This document shows, in pieces, positions 16,460-24,751 of a DNA stretch of 64,000 nucleotides. The notes beneath the pieces were generated by a model. It was not told the DNA's origin. It ran no database searches and saw only the letters and a list, made by a program, of their open reading frames with translations. A program made the position numbers and the translations under genes. Origin of the DNA: Deltaproteobacteria bacterium (lineage in GTDB: Bacteria; Desulfobacterota; JAFDED01); NCBI GenBank assembly GCA_019310535.1, contig JAFDED010000010.1:1-64000 (forward strand), given 5' to 3'. How positions within the stretch are numbered: position 1 is the first letter of the stretch; every line of letters starts with the position of its first letter.

Positions 16460-17866
16460 ATGGAATTCAGAGAAGAAAAAGATTCACTGGGTGTTATCAC
16501 AGTGCCCGCCCATGCATACTGGGGTGCCCAGACGCAAAGAGCGGTGGAAAATTTTCCTATCAGCGGCTTGCGGGCAAAACCCGATCTTATCAAGGCATAT
16601 TCCCATATCAAGATAGCCGCTGCGCGGGTCAACGTAGCCGCCGGTATTCTGGATCGCGAACTGGGGGTTCTCATCGAAAAAGCCGGATGGGCTATTGCCG
16701 AGGGCGGGTTGAATGATCATATCGTTGTCGATGTTTTTCAAGCCGGAGCCGGAACTTCTTTTAACATGAACATCAACGAGGTGATCGCCAACAGGGCCAA
16801 TGAGCTGTACGGGGCGAAACGCGGCGCGTACCAACCCGTTCATCCCAACGACCACGTCAACATGAGTCAATCCACAAACGATACGTTCCCCACAGCCATG
16901 CGATTGGCCGGGTTGTCAGCCACACGACGCCTTTTGCCGGAACTGGAGGAGTTGGCCGGCGCCTTCGAGGACAAGGGGCGGGAATTCGACGAAATACTCA
17001 AGTCAGGGCGCACTCACCTGCAAGATGCAACACCGGTCCGGCTGGGGCAGGAATTCTCGGCGTATGGCCTTACTGTGAGAAAATGCTCCGAGCATTTGCG
17101 TATCGAGTCCATCTCCATGGCCGAGTTGGGCATCGGCGGCACAGCGGTGGGAACCGGCCTTAATACGCCTCCTGGATTTCCCTCTTCTATGGTGGAGGAA
17201 TTGAAGAAACTCACCAACATCCAGGATTTGGTTCCATCCCTCGATATGCGCGAAGCCATGCAGAGCCAGATGCCCCTTTCCAGGACATCCGGAGCCCTGC
17301 GTAACGTAGCCCTGGAGTTGGGCAGGATCGCCAATGACCTGCGGCTTCTTTCCTCAGGGCCCACCACCGGCCTGGCGGAGATTCGACTGCCGGATTTGCA
17401 ACCCGGCTCCTCTATCATGCCGGGCAAAGTGAACCCGGTCATGGCCGAATGCATGAATATGGTCTGTTTCCAGGTCATCGGTAATGATCTGACCATCTCG
17501 CAGGCCGTGCATGCAGGCCAGATGGAGCTTAATGTAATGATGCCGGTGATAATTCACAACCTGTTGCAATCTTTGGATATTCTTGCAAACATGTGTCGTG
17601 CGTTCCGCCAGCGGTGCGTGGCAGGGATAACCGCCGACCCGATGCGCTGCCATATGTACGCAACGCAAAGCCTGGGACTCGCCACTTTTCTGAGCCCCCG
17701 GCTGGGATACGAAACGGTTGCGAAGTTGGTGCAGGAGGCAACGGAAAACAAGGCAAATATACTGGAATTGATCCGTTCCAGGGGCCTTCTAACCGAAGAG
17801 GAAATCAGGAAATTATTGGACCCTTATGTCATAACGGAACCTGGAATCCTTACAAGGAAAAAGTGA
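16460..17866 (+). CDS. aspA: Aspartate ammonia-lyase / class II fumarase family enzyme
   Basis: A 468-aa cytoplasmic lyase of the fumarase/aspartase superfamily. It interconverts fumarate with either aspartate plus ammonia, or malate. Signature blocks are KDSLGVITVPAHAYWGAQT at the N-terminus, VHPNDHVNMSQSTNDTFPTA (about 127-146), SGRTHLQDATPV (182-193) and the mobile active-site loop GSSIMPGKVNP at 316-326 with its catalytic Ser. The early GAGTSFNMNINEVIANRA and VMAECMNMVCFQVIGND lean to aspartase over fumarase C, but assays would be needed. AGGAGG lies 13 nt before the ATG. In an amino-acid-using anaerobe it could feed aspartate into fumarate. The next gene starts 180 bp downstream. Confidence 0.8.
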   Translation: MEFREEKDSLGVITVPAHAYWGAQTQRAVENFPISGLRAKPDLIKAYSHIKIAAARVNVAAGILDRELGVLIEKAGWAIAEGGLNDHIVVDVFQAGAGTSFNMNINEVIANRANELYGAKRGAYQPVHPNDHVNMSQSTNDTFPTAMRLAGLSATRRLLPELEELAGAFEDKGREFDEILKSGRTHLQDATPVRLGQEFSAYGLTVRKCSEHLRIESISMAELGIGGTAVGTGLNTPPGFPSSMVEELKKLTNIQDLVPSLDMREAMQSQMPLSRTSGALRNVALELGRIANDLRLLSSGPTTGLAEIRLPDLQPGSSIMPGKVNPVMAECMNMVCFQVIGNDLTISQAVHAGQMELNVMMPVIIHNLLQSLDILANMCRAFRQRCVAGITADPMRCHMYATQSLGLATFLSPRLGYETVAKLVQEATENKANILELIRSRGLLTEEEIRKLLDPYVITEPGILTRKK

Positions 17867-18045
17867 ACTTCAATCTATATATCCATCGGGTAAAAAAAAC
17901 ATTCTTTTTTCCTAACCCGCCAGTTATAAAAGGACAGGAATGCTATTGATTCTTTATTAGGAGATGCATATAATAAGCATGGAAGGAATGAGGCTTTGCG
18001 GTTGACTCTATAGCCATGAATTCCATCTTGACAGGAGGGATTATC

Positions 18046-18210
18046 ATGCCTAAGTACGAATATCTGTGCCGTAATTGCGAAAAAAACTTTGAAATCATCA
18101 TGTCCATGAAGGAGCACGAAAACAAAAAAGTTTCTTGCCCCACGTGCAAGAAGGAACAAGTCGAGCAACAGTTATCAACCTTTTATTCCAAGACGTCAAA
18201 GAAAAGTTGA
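18046..18210 (+). CDS. FmdB-type small zinc-ribbon protein
   Basis: A 54-aa protein beginning MPKYEYLCRNC. Cys8, Cys11, Cys31 and Cys34 form two CxxC knuckles, the FmdB/CxxC_CXXC_SSSS regulatory zinc-ribbon pattern. The ATG at 18046 has a strong ACAGGAGGG upstream, which favours it over the earlier in-frame ATG at 18016. The C-terminal Ser/Lys tail (STFYSKTSKKS) is family-typical. FmdB was named as a putative regulator beside a formamidase/amidase operon. The family's real function is not established. Here it sits 165 bp before a molybdopterin oxidoreductase gene, perhaps co-transcribed. Confidence 0.85.
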   Translation: MPKYEYLCRNCEKNFEIIMSMKEHENKKVSCPTCKKEQVEQQLSTFYSKTSKKS

Positions 18211-18375
18211 TGCCCGGTGCCATGCTCCTGCGTTATGTCCGGAAGCACTGTATAAAGAAGGAAGCGAGCACGGTCGTATGAATGAACGCGCCCGCCGGGA
18301 TTCCGGTCTGTTTAATGTCGAATCGGTTCGTCCGGCTGAATTCTCATGTGGGTATGGGGTCGACATGGAGACAAT

Positions 18376-20571
18376 ATGAACGAAGAATGGAAAAATGGTA
18401 TCTGCGGAATTTGCCCTTACAACTGTGGAATTAAAGTAAAGTTAGAGAATGGCCGGATTCAGGAAATTCGAGGTCGAGAGGATCACATCAAGGGGATTAC
18501 GTGCCCCCGGGGAAAGGCCAGCGCTGATATCGTTCATTCCCCCGATCGACTTCGACATCCGCTGAAGCGCAAAGGGCCCAAGCCAGGGTTGGATTTTGAG
18601 CCGATCTCGTGGGAGCAAGCGCTGGACGAAATTGCGGCCAGGATTCTGAAGCTCAAGAATGACTATGGGCCTGAATGTATCTCGTCGTTCCAGGGAAGGG
18701 GCGCTTTTTTCGAGCACGGGATGGTCCAGATGTTTCGACCCGCGCCCCGAGGTGGAGGAGCCACTTTCACGTTATTTATGCCCCTGGGTTCTCCTAATGC
18801 TTTTACTGTGGGGACTTTGTGCTTTGTATCATATGGAATGCTGGCCCCCATGACCCTTTTTGGACGGGCCATGCGGACCATCCAACCTGACCTGGAAAAT
18901 TCCGATGTGATCTTCATCTGGGGTGCCAATCCTGCAACTGATTCCCCTCCTATAACAATGCGCCGCTTGAGGGACGCCCGGCGTCGCGGTGCCCGCATAG
19001 TGGTCATTGATCCCTTGAAGACGGCCCCTGCCCACATGGCTGACCGGTGGGTTCCCATCCGTCCGGGAACCGACGGCGCCCTCATCCACGCTCTGGCCCG
19101 CCTGTGCATGGAACAGGGCAAGGTGGACCTTGATTTTGTAAAGGAATTCACCCTGGGGTACGATCAGTACCGGGATTATGTCCGGCGTTTCACACCGGAG
19201 GCCGCATCAGCCATCACATGGGTTGAGGTCGGCCAGATTCAAGAGCTGGCAGAGATTTTGACATCTACCTCCAGGGTCTCCCTTCTCACTTTTACGGGGC
19301 TCGAATACTCCAACTCAGGAGTTCAAAGCATCCGGGCGCTGCTGAACCTGTGGGCTCTCACCGGGCACCTGGACGTGGCAGGAGGATTACGTATCCTCGA
19401 TTTCAAACCGATTCCTCTCAAAAAGCCGCCCATAAATCCGCCTGACCATCCCAAGCCCATAGGTTACGACAGGTATCCGTTCTTCTGCGATACAACAATG
19501 GCCGGGCATTTCATGGAGTTCCCACGATCCGTTTTGGATGGGGACCCATATCGCATCCGTTTCTTATTGATCGGTGGAGCATCCGTTCTCACCGGCTTTC
19601 CCGATACCGCCCTTTTCGAGCGTTCGCTGGCCGCGCTGGATGGGCTGGTGGTGGTGGACCGGTTCATGACCGCCGACTCACAGTACGCCGACTACGTCCT
19701 CCCCGCAACCACATATTATGAGAATATTTCTTATGTCCAATATCCCGAAGTTATTCCGGCGCCTTCCCATATCCAGCTTCGCCGGCGCATCGTGGAGCCG
19801 GTGGGCGAGTCGCGCAGCGACTACCTCATTTGCGCGCAACTGGCCGAACGACTGGGCTATGGCCACCTTTTCCCCCAGACAGAAGAGGAAATGGTCCGTT
19901 ACATCATCGGCGATCTACCGCTGTCGATGGAGGACCTGGCCAAGGCAGATGGACCTGTGCGCGTGGGCCCCGGCCCCATTGCCGGCGAGGAGCGTAAATG
20001 GGAAAAGGGAATGTTGCGTCGGGATGGACGGCAGGGCTTCAATACCCCTTCGGGTAAATGGGAGATCGCCTCCAATATCTTGAAAAAATATGGGCACGAA
20101 CCCCTGCCCGTTTACCTTGATATCCACGAAGGGCCGGAGAATGGAGAGCTATTCGTCCGATTTCCCCTTGTATTTACGTCGGGGGCTCGGATCCAATCGA
20201 CCTTCCGCAGCCAGCATTTGAATATTCCGCGATTGCTCCGTATACAGCCTTGCGCCCGGGCCCTCATCCATTCCCGAGACGCTGCACCGCGAGGCATCTC
20301 CGATGGAGACGCCGTGAAGATCATTTCACCCCGGGGTTGGGTTACCATGAGAGCTTGCGTTACCGACGGCATCGTGGCCGGTGTCGTCGAGGTGAACATG
20401 GGAGGCGGCTCTCCTATCCAGGCTGAGGGCTGGCGCGATGCCAATGTGAACCTCATAACAGACGCGGCCAACTGTGACAGCATCTCCGGGTTTCCCGTGT
20501 TCAAAGCCCTTTTGTGCCAGGTTGAAAAAGTGCACCAGCCCATACAGGCTGGGGAAGACCCGATCTTGTGA
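18376..20571 (+). CDS. Molybdopterin-dependent oxidoreductase with N-terminal [4Fe-4S] site (DMSO reductase family)
   Basis: A 731-aa member of the Mo/W-bis-MGD family. The ATG at 18376 follows GGAG and gives a short cytosolic N-terminus without a Tat signal. Cys10, Cys13, Cys17 and Cys43 (CGICPYNCG...CPRGK) bind a 4Fe-4S cluster. MGD-binding segments follow: FIWGANPATD, RGARIVVIDPLKTAPA and PIRPGTDGAL, and late in the protein TPSGKWEIAS with a C-terminal dinucleotide-binding domain (residues about 600-731). I cannot assign the metal-ligand residue. The usual Cys/Ser/Sec position near residue 120 is not obvious and no in-frame TGA is read. No electron-transfer or membrane subunit is adjacent, which resembles soluble acetylene-hydratase-like and other orphan family members. 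Substrate unknown. Confidence 0.85.
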   Translation: MNEEWKNGICGICPYNCGIKVKLENGRIQEIRGREDHIKGITCPRGKASADIVHSPDRLRHPLKRKGPKPGLDFEPISWEQALDEIAARILKLKNDYGPECISSFQGRGAFFEHGMVQMFRPAPRGGGATFTLFMPLGSPNAFTVGTLCFVSYGMLAPMTLFGRAMRTIQPDLENSDVIFIWGANPATDSPPITMRRLRDARRRGARIVVIDPLKTAPAHMADRWVPIRPGTDGALIHALARLCMEQGKVDLDFVKEFTLGYDQYRDYVRRFTPEAASAITWVEVGQIQELAEILTSTSRVSLLTFTGLEYSNSGVQSIRALLNLWALTGHLDVAGGLRILDFKPIPLKKPPINPPDHPKPIGYDRYPFFCDTTMAGHFMEFPRSVLDGDPYRIRFLLIGGASVLTGFPDTALFERSLAALDGLVVVDRFMTADSQYADYVLPATTYYENISYVQYPEVIPAPSHIQLRRRIVEPVGESRSDYLICAQLAERLGYGHLFPQTEEEMVRYIIGDLPLSMEDLAKADGPVRVGPGPIAGEERKWEKGMLRRDGRQGFNTPSGKWEIASNILKKYGHEPLPVYLDIHEGPENGELFVRFPLVFTSGARIQSTFRSQHLNIPRLLRIQPCARALIHSRDAAPRGISDGDAVKIISPRGWVTMRACVTDGIVAGVVEVNMGGGSPIQAEGWRDANVNLITDAANCDSISGFPVFKALLCQVEKVHQPIQAGEDPIL

Positions 20572-20828
20572 CTCACAGACCCATGGAAGCGAACGCGAAG
20601 TTTCTTCCGGGTTATTCCCGAAAAAACCCGATCTCTCAACAGGAGTTTCCCTGAAAATTCTATTCCAGCGTCAATCCGAAAACTACAAAAATTCATTCTC
20701 AACTCTTAAAGTAAAAAATTGAATACGGATAAGATAGCTTATAATATCAGCAAGTTATAGTATAAAAGAATCCTTCTCTCCTCACATGAAAAGAGAAAAA
20801 AGTGGGGTTTTCGGATGAACACTCGTTA

Positions 20829-21788
20829 TTAAATCGATTCGGGGAAAAAGCATTCCACCAGACGACCGCTCTCAATGACGGGCTCTGGCGTGACGGTCTT
20901 GCAGCGTTGTGTTGCCTTGGGGCAGCGTGGGTGAAAGGTGCAACCAGGGGGAGGGTCTAAGGGATTGGGATACGAGACACCCAGGTGGGTTTCGGGTAGG
21001 CCTAATCTCGGTTCTGGCGTCAAAACGGAGGTCAGTAAGGCTTGGGTGTATGGATGCCTTGGCTTTTGAAATATTTCTTTTGTTGCTGCCTCCTCTACAA
21101 TGCGGCCGAGATACATGACTGCAACCCGAGATGCCAGATGCTCGACCACGGCCAGATCATGGCTGATCAGGATATAGGTCAGACCGAATTCATTGCGCAG
21201 GTCTATGAGCAGATTGAGTATTTGGGCTTGGACTGAGACATCCAGGGCCGAGGTCGGCTCATCACAAATCACGATGTCCGGTTGCATGATCAGGGCTCGG
21301 GCAATGGCTACTCGCTGGCGCTGCCCTCCAGAAAGCTGATTGGGAAAGTTGCGCTTAAGCTGGCGCGGCAGGCCCACTACGTCCATTATCCCCTCAACCT
21401 TTCTATTCCATTCTGCCGAGTTGCCGATCTTATGAACCCTAAGCGGTAAAGAGATGATAGAGCCGACGGATTTACGGGGGTTGAGGGATGAGTAAGGGTC
21501 CTGAAAGATCGGTTGAATGCGCCTGGCCACCTCCCGGCGACTGATATCGAAGACTGAATGCGAGTCCAACCAAACCTCCCCTGATGTCGGCGGTTCCAGG
21601 CCAAGGATAATTCGGGCCATGGTACTTTTACCGCATCCGGATTCCCCCACCAGCCCCAAAACCCCGCCCTTCTCCAACTTAATGCTCACACCGTTGACGG
21701 CCTTCAAGACGCGTTTTCCCCTAAATGCACCGGCATTGACTCGATAGATTTTAACTACTTCATGGGTTTTTAGGATCGGCTCGCTCAT
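20829..21788 (-). CDS. Dipeptide/oligopeptide-type ABC transporter ATP-binding protein (DppF/OppF-like)
   Basis: Second ATPase of the importer, 319 aa. Walker A GESGCGKS is at residues 48-55. LSGGQRQRVAIARAL is the signature motif, IVICDEPTSALD is Walker B, and ILISHDLAVVEHL contains the switch His. The C-terminal oligopeptide-transporter extension has PPGCTFHPRCPKATQRC. Its Cys residues resemble the Fe-S-binding motif seen in some Dpp/Opp ATPases. The start ATG overlaps the stop of the DppD-like gene by 4 nt. It is the last gene of the five-gene operon. Confidence 0.92.
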   Translation of the reverse strand: MSEPILKTHEVVKIYRVNAGAFRGKRVLKAVNGVSIKLEKGGVLGLVGESGCGKSTMARIILGLEPPTSGEVWLDSHSVFDISRREVARRIQPIFQDPYSSLNPRKSVGSIISLPLRVHKIGNSAEWNRKVEGIMDVVGLPRQLKRNFPNQLSGGQRQRVAIARALIMQPDIVICDEPTSALDVSVQAQILNLLIDLRNEFGLTYILISHDLAVVEHLASRVAVMYLGRIVEEAATKEIFQKPRHPYTQALLTSVLTPEPRLGLPETHLGVSYPNPLDPPPGCTFHPRCPKATQRCKTVTPEPVIESGRLVECFFPESI

Positions 21789-22792
21789 GTAGATTCAGCC
21801 TTAATCGCATTTTGAGCGCAGACCTCGGGGCTGAGCAGGCAACGGTAGGCTCGGCTTTGCGATATCTCGCGAAGCTTCACATCCTGCTTGGCGCAATCCA
21901 TAAAGGCGTATCGGCAGCGATTTCGAAAAGTGCAGCCCTTAAGGTCTCCGATGGGCGTTGGCACAAGACCGGGAATAGAACCGAGGTGTTCGCCCGGTTT
22001 GGTCCGGCCAGGAACGGGAATACAGACAAGTAGTCCCTGGGTGTAAGGGTGCAGCGGGTTTTCAAAAAGCTCAGTTACCTCCCCGGTTTCGACCACTTGG
22101 CCGCAGTACATCACAGCCACCCGGTCGGCTACACGGGCGACGATACCGAGGTCGTGTGTAATCAGGATCAAACCGGTCTCGAGCTCCCTCTGCAATGAAG
22201 CCAGGAGGAACAAAATCTGGGCCTGGATGGTCACGTCCAGGGCTGTGGTCGGCTCGTCGGCAATGATCAGGCTTGGCCCGCACATCAGGGCCATAGCGAT
22301 CATCATACGCTGACGCAGTCCGCCGGAGAGCTGATGTGGATACTGCTTCAATCGGCTCGTTGCAGCCGTAATGCCGACCTTATCAAGTAAAAACACGGCC
22401 CGTTCTTTCGCCTCACGCCGGGAGACTTTTTTGTGATGTAGAAGGACCTCCTCCAGTTGATTACCGATGGTGTAGCATGGGTTGAGCGATGTCATCGGTT
22501 CCTGGAAAATCATGGACATCTTGTTACCCCGAATTTCAGACATCTGGCGCTCTCGGCATTTGGACAAATCCCGCCCCTCTAAATTCAAAGATTCCGCGCT
22601 GCGGCGAGCCCTTGGAGGAAGGAGGTCCATAATGGCCAGGGCAGTCAATGACTTACCGCAGCCGGACTCGCCCACGAGACAAAATGTTTGGCCGCGCTCG
22701 ACGGAGAAACTGACGTCCCGTACGGCGTGCAACACCCCAGTCGCCAGGGGTATCTCAACATGCAGTCCTTGGACTTCCAGTACCTTTTTCAT
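21785..22792 (-). CDS. Dipeptide/oligopeptide-type ABC transporter ATP-binding protein (DppD/OppD-like)
   Basis: First ATPase of the importer, 335 aa from the ATG at 22792. That ATG lies in an ATGA overlap with the preceding permease stop. The open frame continues upstream but the natural start MKKVLEVQGLHVEI is clear. Walker A GESGCGKS is at 41-48, the Q-loop FQEPMTSLNP follows, the signature is LSGGLRQRMMIAMAL, Walker B LIIADEPTTALD, and the H-loop ITHDLGIVA. The C-terminal GCTFRNRCRYAFMDC again has the Cys cluster of this family. It pairs with the DppF-like ATPase on the two permeases. Confidence 0.92.
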   Translation of the reverse strand: MKKVLEVQGLHVEIPLATGVLHAVRDVSFSVERGQTFCLVGESGCGKSLTALAIMDLLPPRARRSAESLNLEGRDLSKCRERQMSEIRGNKMSMIFQEPMTSLNPCYTIGNQLEEVLLHHKKVSRREAKERAVFLLDKVGITAATSRLKQYPHQLSGGLRQRMMIAMALMCGPSLIIADEPTTALDVTIQAQILFLLASLQRELETGLILITHDLGIVARVADRVAVMYCGQVVETGEVTELFENPLHPYTQGLLVCIPVPGRTKPGEHLGSIPGLVPTPIGDLKGCTFRNRCRYAFMDCAKQDVKLREISQSRAYRCLLSPEVCAQNAIKAEST

Positions 22793-23712
22793 CCTCGACT
22801 CTCCGGTGCAGTGATATCTCGGATACCATCGCCGAGGAGGTTGATGGACAAAACCAGCATGAACAGAGCCACACCAGGAATGGTGATGATCCAGGGACTG
22901 AAGAGCATGTATTCTCTGCCTTCGGATATCATAAGGCCCCACGACGGGAGAGGCGGCTGCACTCCCAGACCCAGGAAAGAGAGTGCCGCCTCAAGGATGA
23001 TCGCCCGGGCCATCTCCAAGGTTGCCACCACGATCAAGTTGTTAAGAATATTGGGCAGGATCTCCGTCAACAGGATACGCAAAGTCGAGCAGCCGGCTGC
23101 CTTGGCCGCGTTGATGTAGTCGAGTGATCGGAGCTGCTGAGTGGAAGAGCGCATGACCACGGCAAAGCGGTCCCATATCAGGAGACCAAGGACAAAGATG
23201 ACCACCTGCAGGGATCCACCGATTAGGGCTACCACAGCCAGGGCCACAAGAACCACGGGCATGGCCAGACGGACGGTAATCAGAAAACTGATGACCATAT
23301 CAACTTTACCGCCGAAGTATCCAGCCAGGATGCCAATGGTCGAGCCGATGATTCCAGAAATGAGCATGGCCGATATGCCGATCAAAAGGGAGATGCGAGC
23401 GCCGTACATCAAACGAGAGAAATAGCCCCGGCCCATGCTGTCGGTCCCCAGGGGATAGGTCCAGGTGCCGTCTGCATGCCATATGGGATTGATCAATCGG
23501 CGGGAGAGCTGCTGATCATAGGGATCGTGGGGGGCCAGAACCGGGGCAAGCAGGGCCATTGCCAGGATTAAAACGAGGACGATCGCACCAAGCATAAACC
23601 CCCGGTGACCGAAGATGCGACGCCTGAGGATGGCACCAGGCGTGGGCTCCAGGATACCTTCCACTTGCTCCAGAGTAGTGGTGCTGTTCAATGTCGATCC
23701 TACCGAGCCCAT
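22789..23712 (-). CDS. ABC transporter permease, DppC/OppC-like
   Basis: A 307-aa inner-membrane subunit. It has an N-terminal cytoplasmic extension, a first transmembrane helix at about residues 40-60, the periplasmic LAPHDPYDQ and YPLGTDSMGRGYFSRLMYGAR block typical of DppC, then five further helices. The coupling-helix EAA motif DYINAAKAAGCSTLRILLTEILPN contacts the ATPase. The C-terminus has LSFLGLGVQPPLPSWGLM, also diagnostic. Its start is 2 nt from the DppB-like stop. Confidence 0.92.
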   Translation of the reverse strand: MGSVGSTLNSTTTLEQVEGILEPTPGAILRRRIFGHRGFMLGAIVLVLILAMALLAPVLAPHDPYDQQLSRRLINPIWHADGTWTYPLGTDSMGRGYFSRLMYGARISLLIGISAMLISGIIGSTIGILAGYFGGKVDMVISFLITVRLAMPVVLVALAVVALIGGSLQVVIFVLGLLIWDRFAVVMRSSTQQLRSLDYINAAKAAGCSTLRILLTEILPNILNNLIVVATLEMARAIILEAALSFLGLGVQPPLPSWGLMISEGREYMLFSPWIITIPGVALFMLVLSINLLGDGIRDITAPESRG

Positions 23713-23714
23713 GA

Positions 23715-24632
23715 TTACGTAACTCGAATACGGGGGTCCAGAAAGGCGTTCAAGAGGTCAGAAAAAAAGGTCAGGACTACGTAAAACAAGGACAACAGCA
23801 AAACAACGGCCTGCATCACCGGCAGATCAGATCGCGTAATGGATTCCCAGGCCAGATAGCCTATACCTTGAAGCGCGAAGACGGTTTCTATGACGATGGA
23901 GCCACCCAGCATAAATCCAAACTGGACCGCCGCCAGGGAGACCACCGGGATAATTGCATTGCGCAGGGCGTGTTTGAATAAGACGCTGCCTGCCCTGAGT
24001 CCCTTGGCCCGTGCGGTCCTGATGTAATCAGAGGCCAAGACTTCGAGCATGCCGGCCCGAGTCAGGCGCATGAAGGCCGGAGTGGCGTAGTAGCCCAAGG
24101 CAATGGCCGGCATGATGTAGTGACGCCAGGTGCCGCTGCCGGAAATGGGCAGCAGACGCAGCATCACTCCCAATACGATGATCATGATCAGGCCGAACCA
24201 GAAGGCCGGCATTGCCTGTCCCATCACCGAGATGGTGAGGGCGATTCGATCGATCCAGGTGTTTGGCCGGATGGCAGCCAGCACCCCCAAGGGGATGGCG
24301 AGGACTATAGCAAAAACCAGAGCGCAAACGCCAAGGGTCATGGTCACGCCAAATCGACCGCCGATGATGTCACTGACGGGCTGATTGAAAAACTGGGATT
24401 CACCGAGATCGCCCTGGATGGCACGTTGTGCCCAGTCGAGATACTGGATGACAATCGGACGATCGAGACCGTACTGTTTTCTGACGAAGTCGATCTCCTG
24501 AGCCGACGCTGCGGCTCCGGCCAGAGCAATGGCCGGATCTCCCGAGATGCGCAGCAGCATGAAACTCACAAAGGAGACCGTCACCGCGACCAAAAGGGAG
24601 AGAGCCAGACGTTTTAAAGTGTAAATTAACAT
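23715..24632 (-). CDS. ABC transporter permease, DppB/OppB-like
   Basis: A 305-aa inner-membrane subunit. The opening LIYTLKRLALSLLVAVTVSFVSFMLL helix and the following GDPAIALAG, RKQYGLDRPIVIQYLDWAQR are the DppB pattern. The EAA loop SDYIRTARAKGLRAGSVLFKHALRNAIIP marks the ATPase contact. The remaining helices end with LLSLFYVVLTFFSDLLNAFLDPRIR. A 119-bp spacer without an evident terminator separates it from the binding-protein gene, so the receptor can be made in excess from the same transcript. Confidence 0.92.
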   Translation of the reverse strand: MLIYTLKRLALSLLVAVTVSFVSFMLLRISGDPAIALAGAAASAQEIDFVRKQYGLDRPIVIQYLDWAQRAIQGDLGESQFFNQPVSDIIGGRFGVTMTLGVCALVFAIVLAIPLGVLAAIRPNTWIDRIALTISVMGQAMPAFWFGLIMIIVLGVMLRLLPISGSGTWRHYIMPAIALGYYATPAFMRLTRAGMLEVLASDYIRTARAKGLRAGSVLFKHALRNAIIPVVSLAAVQFGFMLGGSIVIETVFALQGIGYLAWESITRSDLPVMQAVVLLLSLFYVVLTFFSDLLNAFLDPRIRVT

Positions 24633-24751
24633 TGCTTAATCCCGGCTATGCCATGATTTCATACTTGGGCGAACAAGGGCCTCGTCAAATCTTAATCGCA
24701 GGGATCGACCGGCGCGGCCCCAGGACAGAGGCCGTGCCGTTCGGAATCAAT

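Noticed and set aside
18376-20571. Selenocysteine insertion in the molybdopterin enzyme
   Set aside because: The frame has no internal TGA and needs no recoding.
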